A stretch of DNA of 64,000 bases from the NCBI RefSeq assembly GCF_933775445.1, contig NC_065878.1:22456395-22520394 (forward strand), read 5' to 3'. Positions 36,451 through 46,781 of this stretch are shown here, one piece after another. Below the pieces are notes generated by a model. That model did no database searches, was not told where the DNA came from, and saw nothing but the letters and a program-made list of their open reading frames with translations. Each line of letters opens with the position of its first letter. The stretch's first letter is position 1. This DNA comes from Argentina anserina (Eukaryota > Streptophyta > Magnoliopsida > Rosales > Rosaceae). A program made the translations under genes and the position numbers.

Positions 36451-37911
36451 ATGAACTATATAGCTCTGTTTGGTCCAAGGGTTTATCACAGGGTTTTGTG
36501 TTGTGTTGTAATTTCAAGAAAACTAAGCAGTGGGCGTTTTGGTGGGAATAGAGGGGATAATGGGTTTTATAGGAATGAGTCTTTAGAGGAACCCGCATCG
36601 GAAAGTAGTGATTTTGATCCTATTTTGAAGGAGTATGGTATGTTCGAGAATGATAGACCTCCCCGGGAGCATTTATCGGCGGGACGAAGCTTCTTCGGGG
36701 ATGTGAGGAAAAGTATTAGTAGGGTTCTTGAGGTTTTAGAGCAGGATGAGCCAGGGTTTAATGCGAAAGCAGCTCTGGATGAGCTGGAGATAAAGGTTTC
36801 AGGGCTTGTGGTAAGGGGAGTGTTGTTTGAGATATTGAAGGGGGTGAATTATGGGAATAAGATGCGGTGCGCGAAGCTGGGGTTTAAGTTTTTCGTGTGG
36901 TCTGGTCAGCAGGAGAGCTATAGGCACACAACGGAGGCCTACCATTTGATGATGAAGATATTTGCAAACTGTGAGGAGTTTAAGGCAATGTGGAGGCTGG
37001 TGGATGAGATGATTGAGAAAGGGTATCCAACTACGGCGCGGACGTTTAATATTTTGATATGTACTTGTGGTCAGGCAGGGTTGGCTAGGAAAGTGGTGGA
37101 GAGATTCATAAAGTCGAAGACGTTTAATTTCAGGCCGTTTAAACACTCATACAATGCTATTTTGCTGTCCCTTCTTGTAGTGAAGCAGTATAGGTTGATC
37201 GAGTGGCTATATCAACAGATGTTGGCAGAGGGTTACTCGCAGGATATTCTCACCTATAATATTGTGATGTGTGCGAAGTATAGGTTGGGGAAGTTGGATC
37301 AATTTCATAGATTACTGGATGAAATGGGTAGGAGTGGATGCTCTCCTGATCTTCATACTTACAATCTTCTTCTTCATGTACTTGGTAAGGGAGACAAACC
37401 GCTTGCAGCTCTTAATCTTTTAAATCACATGAAGGAGGAAGGTTTCGATCCAAGGGTTATACACTTCACAACATTAATAGATGGACTGAGCAGGGCTGGA
37501 AACATGGAGGCCAGCAAGTATTTCTTCGATGAGATGATAAAGTATGATTGCTTGCCTGATGTTGTATGTTATACTGTAATGATCACTGGATATATTGTGG
37601 CTGGGGAACTTGAGAACGCCCTAGCGTTGTTTGATGAAATGGTCATTGATGGGCAGCTTCCAAATGTATTCACATACAATTCTATTATTCGTGGGCTTTG
37701 TATGGCAGAAAAATTTAAAGAAGCATGCTCCATGCTTAAAGAAATGGAATCCAGAGGCGTTAGTCCAAATTTCACTGTATACAGCACGCTAGTAAGTTAC
37801 TTGCGAAATGCTGGAAAGCTTTCTGAAGCACATAAAGTAATCCAACAGATGGTAGAGAAGGGGCAGTATGCCCACCTGCTTTCCAATCTCAAGAGGCATA
37901 GAAGATGTTGA
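36451..37911 (+). CDS. Pentatricopeptide repeat protein (P class), probably organellar
   Basis: Intronless frame of 486 residues, typical for plant PPR genes. The N terminus is rich in Arg, Ser and hydrophobic residues and poor in acidic ones (MNYIALFGPRVYHRVLCCVV), consistent with a mitochondrial targeting peptide. From about residue 160 there are eight or nine 35-residue repeats with the standard pattern, for example TFNILICTCGQAGL, TYNIVMCAKYRLGKL, TYNLLLHVLGKGDK, HFTTLIDGLSRAGN, CYTVMITGYIVAGE, TYNSIIRGLCMAEK and VYSTLVSYLRNAGK. There is no E, DYW or SMR domain. P-class PPR proteins bind specific organellar RNAs and act in stability, splicing or translation. The target cannot be read here with confidence. 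It resembles the At1g55630/At3g60050 group. Confidence 0.93.
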   Translation: MNYIALFGPRVYHRVLCCVVISRKLSSGRFGGNRGDNGFYRNESLEEPASESSDFDPILKEYGMFENDRPPREHLSAGRSFFGDVRKSISRVLEVLEQDEPGFNAKAALDELEIKVSGLVVRGVLFEILKGVNYGNKMRCAKLGFKFFVWSGQQESYRHTTEAYHLMMKIFANCEEFKAMWRLVDEMIEKGYPTTARTFNILICTCGQAGLARKVVERFIKSKTFNFRPFKHSYNAILLSLLVVKQYRLIEWLYQQMLAEGYSQDILTYNIVMCAKYRLGKLDQFHRLLDEMGRSGCSPDLHTYNLLLHVLGKGDKPLAALNLLNHMKEEGFDPRVIHFTTLIDGLSRAGNMEASKYFFDEMIKYDCLPDVVCYTVMITGYIVAGELENALALFDEMVIDGQLPNVFTYNSIIRGLCMAEKFKEACSMLKEMESRGVSPNFTVYSTLVSYLRNAGKLSEAHKVIQQMVEKGQYAHLLSNLKRHRRC

Positions 37912-40396
37912 AGCAGCAGATTCTTTGATTTGTGAAGTATTTACTTGCAATCCCCATACGAAGAAAGTAATTTAATTCGCCTTAGTTAACTTAATGTGGC
38001 TCCTGGCTGTCTCCAGTGGCACCATGTACCGCAGATTGTTTCAGTAATCGTGGAAGGAAAATAGTGAAGTACACACAACTTATCTTTGGCTTCTATTTTT
38101 CATGCAAACTGATTGACATATATGAGATGCAGTTTGTCCATGTTTTCCTCATTATCTTTTGCACTAAAGCTGTGATCGTCGCGTTTTATTTTCCAAAAGT
38201 GGCAACTACCTCACCGGTCATGACTCACAAGTCTACCTGTCTCCCTCTCCCCTTCCCTCCTTTTTTTTTTGTTTCTTTTTTTTTTCACTTTTCACATCCC
38301 ACCACCACACTTTACCTCTCTGTCTGCTTTGAGTCTATCTTCTAATCACACTTTTAAGTATAGTCGCTCTTACATACATGCATACATAAACATATGCGTA
38401 AATGGAATATTGAGGGATGCAAATAGAGTATCTTGCTGTATTTCTTGCATTCCTATCTCCCGTGGTCCGAGTGGCTTTTGATTTTGAGTCATTTCAAAGT
38501 TATTGTTTTGGGATTTGGAATGATGCAGTGGTAAACTTTCACCATTTTCATTCTTTGTACAGAATCTGTTTCTTGTAGCCATTGAAATTTCATCTCTAGT
38601 TTTGAGCAGTTTATGGACTGGCAACACTTTTCCTGCACCTGATCTTATGTAGGGATGATAAAAATTATAGAGATTGGGGAGAAGTAGTATGAGGCTTAAC
38701 CATACTTTTGTAATTTCCTTGGTATGGCAGTTGTTACTTGCCTAGCACTGGTAGCAGTTTCTGGCATGAAATGTTTTTGGAATATTAGAAGTGACCCAAA
38801 ATGCAGAGGGGGGTATATGGTACGAAACTACGAATGTTCTTGTACAACATGGAGATACTTTTTGGGCTGCAAGTCTGCAGTATTGTAGTATGTGAGTTAC
38901 TTTGCCACGAAATTATACACAAATCGCAGATTCTCTGCATTATGGTGTAGTTAGAGTTAGAAGCCACTAGGTAGTTGTGTCCATTTAGAACCCACCTTCC
39001 TCCCTTTCTTTTCATATCAGTCTTCTGAAGCTGGAAAGTTTCTTCTTGAGTGGGTCATATAGAGTTTGGTAAACATAACCCCCATTCTGTTACTCTATGA
39101 AAGAATCTGAAATGAGTAGTGTTGTTGTGCCTTTAATCTTTTTACAAAGGTTCAGGTGCGCAGACGATATAAAACTATTATATTGCTAATGCCCTCATTC
39201 TGCTTGTTTTCCACTTTTCCTTGTATGTTAATTGCCATAATCATTCTTTATGCTGTAAATGTAGGTGTTTTCATCGTCACTTTGCATGACAAACCCAAGT
39301 AAATTGGCCTCTATTGCTTTCTCACTCACTTTTCTGGTCGTCATTGTAGTCGTGTGGTATATTCTAAGATCGAAGCAAGAATCTCTTGCATTGGCCATGG
39401 CTGGCTTATTTTTGTAGCTATTACAGGTCAATAGGCATCATAGCCTAACAGGACAATTAAAATTCAAGCCTGAATATTGATCGATCAATTCTGTTTGTAA
39501 GTGATATCTTTGTAATATGGTTCAATAGCAATGCTGCAGGTTGTCAAGGGTTAGTAGAGACAAGATTACATGTCCTTTATCATCTATTTGAATATAACCA
39601 ACACCAAATACTCGGCTCAACATCGATTTTGGTCAGAAATGGACATGGTTCATTGGCTAGAATTTGATTGTATTTTGTGTATATCCATGCGTGGTGTCTA
39701 TAATTTTGTAATACAAGACCATGTTTCTCGAAATCGAGGATTTAATGGCTCCCAAGTCGAAAAACCAAATTAAGCTGCCTTTTTTTCTTTATATCAGCCA
39801 AGTCTTAATCCTCGAGAACAATATTTACAGACGGCAATCAGCATCAAACTTCAATCACAAGTAGCCTGGATCAAAATAGGCATGGGAAATGAGTAAAATG
39901 ACATAGCTGACTCGTCATGTTCCATCAGAATCTAATAATTCAAAGCTTAACTTCAACCCAGCTATCTCAGCTTTCATAAATCTGAAATAGACAACACTAG
40001 TACATCACAACTTCTCAATTAAAATTCCTTCTTCATGTGAATGCATGCAATGTTTATCTGGTTCATTTCAGAAGGCGACACAAACGTGATGCCAACATAA
40101 TTCCTTGCCACTCTTCTATATTACAAACAAAGCCAACATTGTCGATCTTATCAGCAATTAAATTTTGCATAATAGAATCTGGGCAGCTCCTTTTTTACAG
40201 TTTACATCGCCATGAAAACAAAATCATCAAAACCCTTACATTGCCAAAAATGAGATTTTACAGTGCATTAACGCATGTAACTTTTATAACTTCACTCAGA
40301 AGTAGTAGAGTACGTAGTTTCACATGAACAACTGTCACTACACGAAGTTGATCTACTATTACATGAAGCATATGATCATCACAGTAAAACTACTGC
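37912..40396. other. Intergenic DNA, no gene recognised
   Basis: About 2.5 kb of AT-rich sequence. The short frames (38016-38345, 38269-38481, 39570-39773, 40037-40327) have no domain, codon pattern or splice context that I can support. The left part is the PPR 3' flank and the right part the 3' flank of the HMA-like gene on the minus strand. Confidence 0.5.
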
Positions 40397-40919
40397 TCAT
40401 TTCTTGTCTTCCTTCTTCTCTTCTTTTTTCTCGCCCTCTTTCTTCTCCTCTTTTTTCTCATCTTTCTTTTCTTCCTTCTTCTCTTCTTTGGCTGGACCAA
40501 CCGATATTATGTCAACTTTACCTACCTTCTTCAGCTTCTTCACCACTGCAACTGTGTCCATCATTCCCACCACTGTGAGTTTCTGGTCCTTCAGATCTAC
40601 CGCGATCGAATCAATCCCTATTCACCAATTAATTCAGAATATTAAGGAAAAGATCATCACTCAGATATTACTATGAAACGGATCGATGATGATTCAAGGG
40701 TTATACCAAATATATCTGCTGCAGCTTCAATGGCTTTCTTCTTTGTTTTCTCATCTGTCATGGTCAAAACCTTTAAGACCACCTTCTGCTACATAAGAAT
40801 CACAAAGGAAAAAAAGGGTTACAGGTGGACATGATGATACTGTGAAAAAAATTGAACTAGATTGATTGAATGAAAAAAAAGCGTAGGGTTTTTGCCCTGA
40901 AGAAAAGCACCTGAGCCAT
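40397..40919 (-). CDS. HMA-fold protein lacking the CxxC metal site, with a Lys/Glu tail
   Basis: Three exons: 40919-40911 (only MAQ), 40785-40707 and 40617-40397, giving 102 residues. The pattern [20 protein letters not shown], then [16 protein letters not shown] and [19 protein letters not shown], is the beta-alpha-beta-beta-alpha-beta heavy-metal-associated fold. Where metallochaperones have MxCxxC this protein has LTMTDEKT, with no cysteine anywhere, so it should not bind copper or zinc in the usual way. The last 25 residues are alternating Lys and Glu ([12 protein letters not shown]). Plants have many such small proteins, some linked to defence. There is no CaaX box. TTTATAAA at 41028-41035 (about 110 bases upstream) is a likely TATA box. 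Function unknown. Confidence 0.88.
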
Positions 40920-42220
40920 GCTGATCGAGAGAAGAAATGTGAAATCACAAACGAAAAACTGAAGAAGACAAAGAGAGCTTGAGCTAGAGAGAGACTGAAA
41001 CCAAGAGAAGGTTGTGGTTTGGTGGAGTTTATAAAGAGTGTGGAGGAGGAAATGTGAGGCTCAACTGGGCTAGAAATTTTTGGGTTTGGCACGCCAAAAA
41101 GAAAGGCTAAAACTTAATGTATATGACAAATGTTTGGTTGATCACATTTTTGAATTTATGGTAAACAAAAAACCATGTGGACCCTTTAGGAAGAGGAAAT
41201 ATCGTCTAAAATCGAAAAAACGTGATCATGTATATGCCGAATACACTTGAAAGGGTAATAATTCAAATACACCAGGTGATAATTGTTTAAGTTTCTCAAG
41301 TCATATGACTTATAAGATGAATTCACGTATTTTGATAAATTAGTTTCTCCAAATAAAATCTCGCCCGAAACTACGGTGTGAATACGATGTTTTACCTATA
41401 TATTGTAATGACATTATTTGATGTATCATTTGTTGATGGATCAATTTGTACGTATGTCCAATATATACAGTGTATCAAATCGAAGCTGAACCAAAATGGA
41501 TGGGCAAGTTGTTTCTGCCTTGATAGGCAAGTTGGCCATTGCTCCTTGTTTTGGTACCCCCCCCCCCCCCCCCCCTTTATCTCTCTTGAAAAGATGATTC
41601 TCTCCATTCAAAAAGATATAACGCAGTAAACGCACAACTTTCTTCTCTGGCTTTAGAAAAAGGGTCATGGTCGACTCCACTATAGATGGTCACTACAAGT
41701 TCTTAACCTCTACCGGTTCATAAATATTACTCTTTGAATTTTCGTACGCAGGGCTGAAAAGGTTTCTGGAAAGATTGAGAGAAAGAAAAGGAAAAGAGAG
41801 GGGTGCAATAATTAAAGAATGAACCAGCTCTGTTGTGCAGTGCCTCAAATTGGAACCTGAGTTAGCTTGAGGCAACACATGGTTTACCTGCTCAGTGGAA
41901 CCTGAGTTAGCTTGATGCCACTTCCCTTCAGAATCGACACAGGTGAGAGCAGACCTGTTGTGCATGGGGCTGAATGGAAATAAATAGAGAGGCCAACTCT
42001 TTGATTGCCTGCCAAATTATTGTTAAGTTTCAAGGAAATGTTTGATTGAAGCCCTGCTATGGTACTAAACAGATACCCTCCTTTGGAACAACAAGTGTTC
42101 CTGCTATGGTAGCATCTATAGCCCCCTGCTTTTCAGTCCATGCTGTAAGAAAGATAACATGCTCTAGGGATATTCAGAATGACAATGAAAAACATTTTAC
42201 AAAGTAATATTAAGGATATT
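40920..42220. other. Intergenic DNA with a C19 run and short direct repeat
   Basis: Includes the HMA-like promoter. A run of 19 C lies at 41557-41575. The sequence TGGAACCTGAGTTAGCTTGA occurs twice (41851-41870 and 41896-41915). No gene is supported. Confidence 0.6.
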
Positions 42221-42670
42221 CTTGTTATATGTCAGTAACGAATTTAGGGGACCTATGGCTTAAGAACTTATAGATCACTAGTTTCAGTTCTAAAGAGATT
42301 ACGGACACCGGCCTATGTGCACTTCAGTGTTACTCGTATCAGTTGTACGTCATGGAATTCTGTGGAAAAGAAATTCATAACCAGACACAGTAGAACAAGT
42401 CATCCATTCTTATTGGCGTACACAGACAAAGATGAGACATGGTGTTTATGCGACATGAGCCAAGACAAGGTTCTGGATGTGCAATTGGAATTGCCAAACA
42501 AACGACTTAGTGGGTTTTCAAAAGGATGGTTAGTAACTATAGATGAGAATTTCGTTGTGACCCTGATGAATCCATTAACCAAAGTTAAAGGCAGGAAAAC
42601 GAAAGAAAACTCAGTCATACGCCTTCCTCCATTTCCAAGTCTAAACCATACTAGATGGTTTGAAAAATGA
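42221..42670 (+). pseudogene. F-box/DUF295 (KIB-type) gene fragment
   Basis: The frame reads through F-box-like residues (LVSVLKRLRTPAYVHFSV, then RISCTSWNSVEKK). It then enters a DUF295 start: SHPFLLAYTDKDETWCLCD, KVLDVQLELPNKRLSGFSKG, WLVTIDENFVVTLMNPLTK and NSVIRLPPFPSLN, where it stops. A full DUF295 protein continues for some 250 more residues as a beta-propeller; I see no continuation, and the next 100 bases lose similarity. No clear start codon precedes the F-box part. This is most simply a truncated, non-functional copy. Confidence 0.72.
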
Positions 42671-43453
42671 GATGACATATATCTTTACAAGGCTACAATG
42701 TCACCAGATTCGATCTCAAATGCAAATTGTATTCTTTTGATCGTACACGGGGAGACATGTCAAATGGCTTTTATTAGACTTGGGCCCAGTTTGGTCCCGA
42801 GTTTCGATTGAAAAAATATGCATTGGTCCCGAGTTTCGATTGAAAAAAATATGCATATGCAGATTTAATCAGCAACAATTTTAAAATCTCTAATTTAGAT
42901 TTTTCATAATCTACTTAAAAGTTGTATTGAAGTTTGTGAATTTAGGAAATAAGTTGATTTAACAGCTTCAAATTTAAAGCCGGTATAGTAGACCTACTCA
43001 TCGGACACATTATAAAGGCAGACAGTTTCAATTAGGTGGTTGGAAATTTGATCTCTCACATGTAGACACAACGACAGCAGAGCACATTAGAGAAATATTT
43101 GTTGAGAAGGTGGCTGCAGTAGTAGTGTTCACCTGGTCACTAATGAGACCAAAATCACCAGATCGATCACCTTTTGGATTAAAAAAAATCATCTTTCAAT
43201 GTAAATCCAACTGATTTAAAGGTGGTTAAGATGAGTTATATGTAAAATTAGGACGCCCAAATGTGACGTGAAGCCAGAAATGCTAGATCAACAAAATGCA
43301 AAACTTGATCGATCTTGAACAATAGTGTAGAAGATGAACTTCTCAAACAATTGAAAGCTTAATACACAACATGGAAAAGAAGCCGAAAGCTTGGATGACA
43401 AACCAAAGAACACAAAATCCAAATTGATTATTGCGGAAAAAAAATTAGGAAGG
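42671..43453. other. Intergenic DNA with a 33-bp tandem duplication
   Basis: The unit TTGGTCCCGAGTTTCGATTG plus AAAAAATATGCA is repeated head to tail at about 42791-42856. No gene is seen; the right end is the 3' flank of the HIPP gene. Confidence 0.55.
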
Positions 43454-44098
43454 TCACATAATAGTGCAAGCATGTGGATTGTCATCACTAAAGAGTGAAG
43501 CGACGGCCTCATCGGATGCCACGGCGACGGAATAAGCTGTCGGAGTGTGGAAAAAGGTGTGTACACCATTGGTGGTTTCGTTTCTGTAGGTGTCATAGTA
43601 ATGGTTCTTAATGTACGTAGGGTACTTGTAAAATGAGGCATAATGTGAGTAACCGGGAAATGGCCATGGCTCTATTGCTTTTCCAGCTCGTTTAATCGCC
43701 TTTAGCACTTTCCTTTCCTCCAATGCATACCCTCTCACGCTTATTTTCTGGATCTCCATCTCTATTTCCACTACTTCAACTCCTGCATGTATACACAAAA
43801 ATAATCATTTCCACTAAGCATGTTGAGAAATATTGCAGTTCGATCATTGAAACTTGAAGAATTAATTAGTCGAAATGATCGAACAGAGATGTAGATGTAC
43901 CTTTGAGCTTGAATAGAGCTTTCTTTAACTTGGAAGCACATCCCTCACAGTCGAGATTTGGAACTCTCACCTCCACCATCTGCAGAAATCACGCACATCA
44001 GTAAAAACCCTAGCATCTTAATAAAGTACTGCATTCAGTACATAATTAATTATGTGTTTCACTAAAAGAGGGAGAGAGAAGAAGAAACTTACAGACAT
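43454..44098 (-). CDS. Heavy-metal-associated isoprenylated plant protein (HIPP)
   Basis: Three exons: 44098-44093 (Met-Ser only), 43979-43901 and 43782-43454, giving 137 residues. The HMA domain occupies residues 3-68 and has the metal-binding cysteines in LDCEGCASK, then GVEVVEIEMEIQKISVRGY and KVLKAIKRAGKAIEPWP. A Tyr/His-rich region follows (YSHYASFYKYPTYIKNHYYD). The protein ends CTIM, a CaaX box predicted to be farnesylated, which would anchor it to membranes. HIPPs bind Cu, Zn or Cd and act in metal homeostasis and stress. The same exon pattern as the gene at 40.4 kb (tiny first exon, second intron in the same phase) shows shared ancestry. TATATATA at about 44216-44226 is a likely TATA box. 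Confidence 0.93.
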
Positions 44099-44422
44099 GT
44101 TTATATGCAGATTAAAATTTCAAACCTAAACTAAGCAGAATACAGAGAAACGGTACGTGCTTATGAAATGGAAAATAAGCTAGTGAGTTAAGGAAATGAG
44201 AGAACCAGTAGGAGTATTATATATAGGAGCTAGAGAGCTCAGAAAGAGAAAGAGGTTCTTTGATTTTGAAATCTGAGAGAGGCTTCACATCACGCGTGGA
44301 TTCACTGGATTGTGCTCAACACCCAAAGCTAATCCTCTTAATCCTTCTGCTTCACTTTAGCCTATGCCCTACTGTGCTATATATTTTCCATTGCCAGTAT
44401 CACACCGTCTTGAAAAATGTAA

Positions 44423-45164
44423 GGCAAAAATGCTAATTTGTACTCTAAATTTGGCCATAATTATCAGTTTGCATTCCGAATTTACATTTAAGTCAATTTA
44501 TCTCTCAAACTTGGTAAAAAATGCCGATTTGCACATTATCTGTTAAATTTAATATTTTCCATCAATTTTTAAGTTACATGTCATGCATTTTAGGGGCAGT
44601 ATTGTCATTATATATTTATTCATATTTAATAATGAAATAAATTAATAAAATTACTTAAGAGAAACACTTGCTACTATGTTTTTTTATTTTTTTTTTTAAA
44701 CATGTTATTGATTTATATATTTATTATTTTACGTGATCTGTTATGTTAAAAGATATTAGAAAAATATAAATAAATACATATAACAATAAAAATGAATGTG
44801 TACATATATATATATATATACACACAACACACTATATTTGAATAAGTGTGTATGTTGAATATATAATTCGAAATATGGTTAAGTATGTAGAAAAAAGATG
44901 TAATAAATAATTTGATTAAAAATAATCCTCCTTTTAAAGAATATTTTTATTTATTTTTAAGAAAAATATAAATAGAATATGACAATATTACCCCTCATGT
45001 GCATGACATGTGACACAAAATTAGATATAAATGGTTAAATTTAACGGATGAGGTGCAAATCGGTAATTTTTAACAAATTTAAAATGTAAATTAACTTAAA
45101 TGCAAATTAGGGGTGTAAATTGACAATTTCAGCCAAATTTAGATTGTATTTTAGTAATTTTGCG
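44423..45164. mobile_element. Long-TIR DNA element (742 bp), Mutator-like MITE
   Basis: The ends form diverged inverted repeats of about 190 bp: left GGCAAAAATGCTAATTTG, right inverted CGCAAAATTACTAAAATAC, both continuing through CGATTTGCAC and ACATGTCATGCA. Flanks AAAATGTAA (44414-44422) and AAAATGAAA (45165-45173) match at 8 of 9 positions, fitting a Mutator-type 9-bp duplication. The centre is AT-rich with no protein frame. Confidence 0.72.
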
Positions 45165-45173
45165 AAAATGAAA

Positions 45174-46638
45174 TGATGAATGTCACTCACTCTCACCTTA
45201 CAAAGCAGTAAAACCATATTGACATGTAGGGCAGGAGCTTGTGATTAATAATACTTATTAACCAGGAGGTCCAACAAGCATGGTAGCATGCATAGTACGT
45301 AATTCTTGTTAATTAGTTTAGCAACACAGTAAACCTGGTCCGGGGGATAAAAACTTGTTATTATGAGTGTCTCTTTATCAAAAGAGAGCAAGGCTTTTAC
45401 TTGTGAGTTATACACATCAAGGTCTCCAGAATTGGCTGTGGATTCTCTGAAGTTGATCAGTGGCTTTTGTTGTTCTGTCTCCAAGGTTTGAAAAGAGCTG
45501 CATCAGCTTTATCACACTCTGAAAAGAGTTGCAGGACATTACAGGAGCTACTGGTTATACTATCATACTGATCGAGAATCTGTATGCTTTGTTTCTTTAT
45601 TTTCCTTTTCTTTTTTTAAGAAAAAGGAAATATATGTTTCTTTATTTTCCCTTTGGACACAACTTTACTGAATCTCAGTATCCACAGCTTTAAAATAGAA
45701 AGTTACCAAAAAAAAAAGCTTTTAAATAGGCGGGAGAATGAATAACTGGATATTAGTTGAAAAAAATATAGCGTATTAGATAATTTCAATACTCAAAAAC
45801 ATTAAAAAACTTGTATAATAAGACGGATATATAATAAATTAACAACTATCTATTACAGATTACATGAGGTTAGTATTTTCTTATCTCTTGTGTCTATTCA
45901 AAACCAATGAAAGGGTTTTAACTTTGCTTATTTCCTTGGCATAGCAAACATTTTCATAATTTGTAACGCCTTATTTGGAAGCATAATGATCCTTTGCAAG
46001 TTCCAACTTTAAGTACCCTGTTGTTTCAAAAATCATTGCAAAATGCCTTTAATCCAATTAGGAATTGGTTTACAATAAGAAAAACCTAAAAGTGCCAGTA
46101 TCCAAAGCCACAGAACTAAGATTCTTAGAACGTGCAGAACCAAGTTCATGTTCTTGTCCATACAAACTATTATACTAAATGCCATTTGTATTTAAAAAAA
46201 AACCTATTTTTGGCTAATTGTAACTTCACTTCCATCTTTCTCTCGGTTCCTAGCTACTAGTTCCTTTTGGATCTAACATTTGTCGGAGATCTCCGACCTC
46301 TTTGTTTTCTACTTATGGTCATTTTCTAATTAAGAGAAGCTCTCTCCTTATGAAACTTGTTCATCTCAAATATTCAATCTTTATCATAAACACCAAAGGA
46401 TATGAATCTTTACGAGCTCCAAATAGAACGTAGGCTCAGCCAGCCAAAAATGAAACAAACCCATGTCAGGAAACAAGGATTTCCAGATACCCATCAGTTC
46501 CTGAAATCCATGGAAGATGGTTTGTGAATGCTAGAAAGGGCAAAGAATGAATTGAAATGAATGCTGCAGAGGCACGAGAAACATCAGAAGGTGTCATTTT
46601 TCTGAGTCCATTGGTCGTGTTCCTCCGCCCATTGATAT
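45174..46638. other. Intergenic DNA and 5' flank of glucosyltransferase copy 1
   Basis: A 79-residue minus-strand frame at 45484-45245 (METEQQKPLINFRESTANS) looks mildly protein-like, but I recognise no family and see no partner exons. From about 46250 the sequence is similar to the region upstream of the second glucosyltransferase (from about 50270), so the duplicated unit includes the promoter and leader. Confidence 0.5.
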
Positions 46639-46781
46639 ATGGAGTGTCCTGCGAGATCTTCTTCGGCCGCGTTTGCCTCCCTCCTTCTCTTCTTCGTCGG
46701 CGCGTTCGTATTTACGCGCCTCCTCCTCAACTCCGTAAGTTTCAATCACTCTCCGAGATCAGTGCTGCCGTTCTCCGGTAA
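46557..46781 (+). promoter_or_regulatory. Upstream ORF overlapping the start of glucosyltransferase copy 1
   Basis: An ATG at 46557 opens a 74-codon frame (MNAAEARETSEGV...) that overlaps the main ATG at 46639 in another frame, if exon 1 is read unspliced. The same six first codons (MNAAEA) occur at the same place before copy 2, where they end in a stop. It could reduce translation of the main frame. Confidence 0.4.

Noticed and set aside
41557..41575. C19 run considered as a structural or i-motif element
   Set aside because: A lone homopolymer with no supporting context; its length may also be affected by sequencing error.
45245..45484. 79-residue minus-strand frame METEQQKPLINF
   Set aside because: Somewhat protein-like, but no family, no neighbouring exons and no conservation evidence available here.
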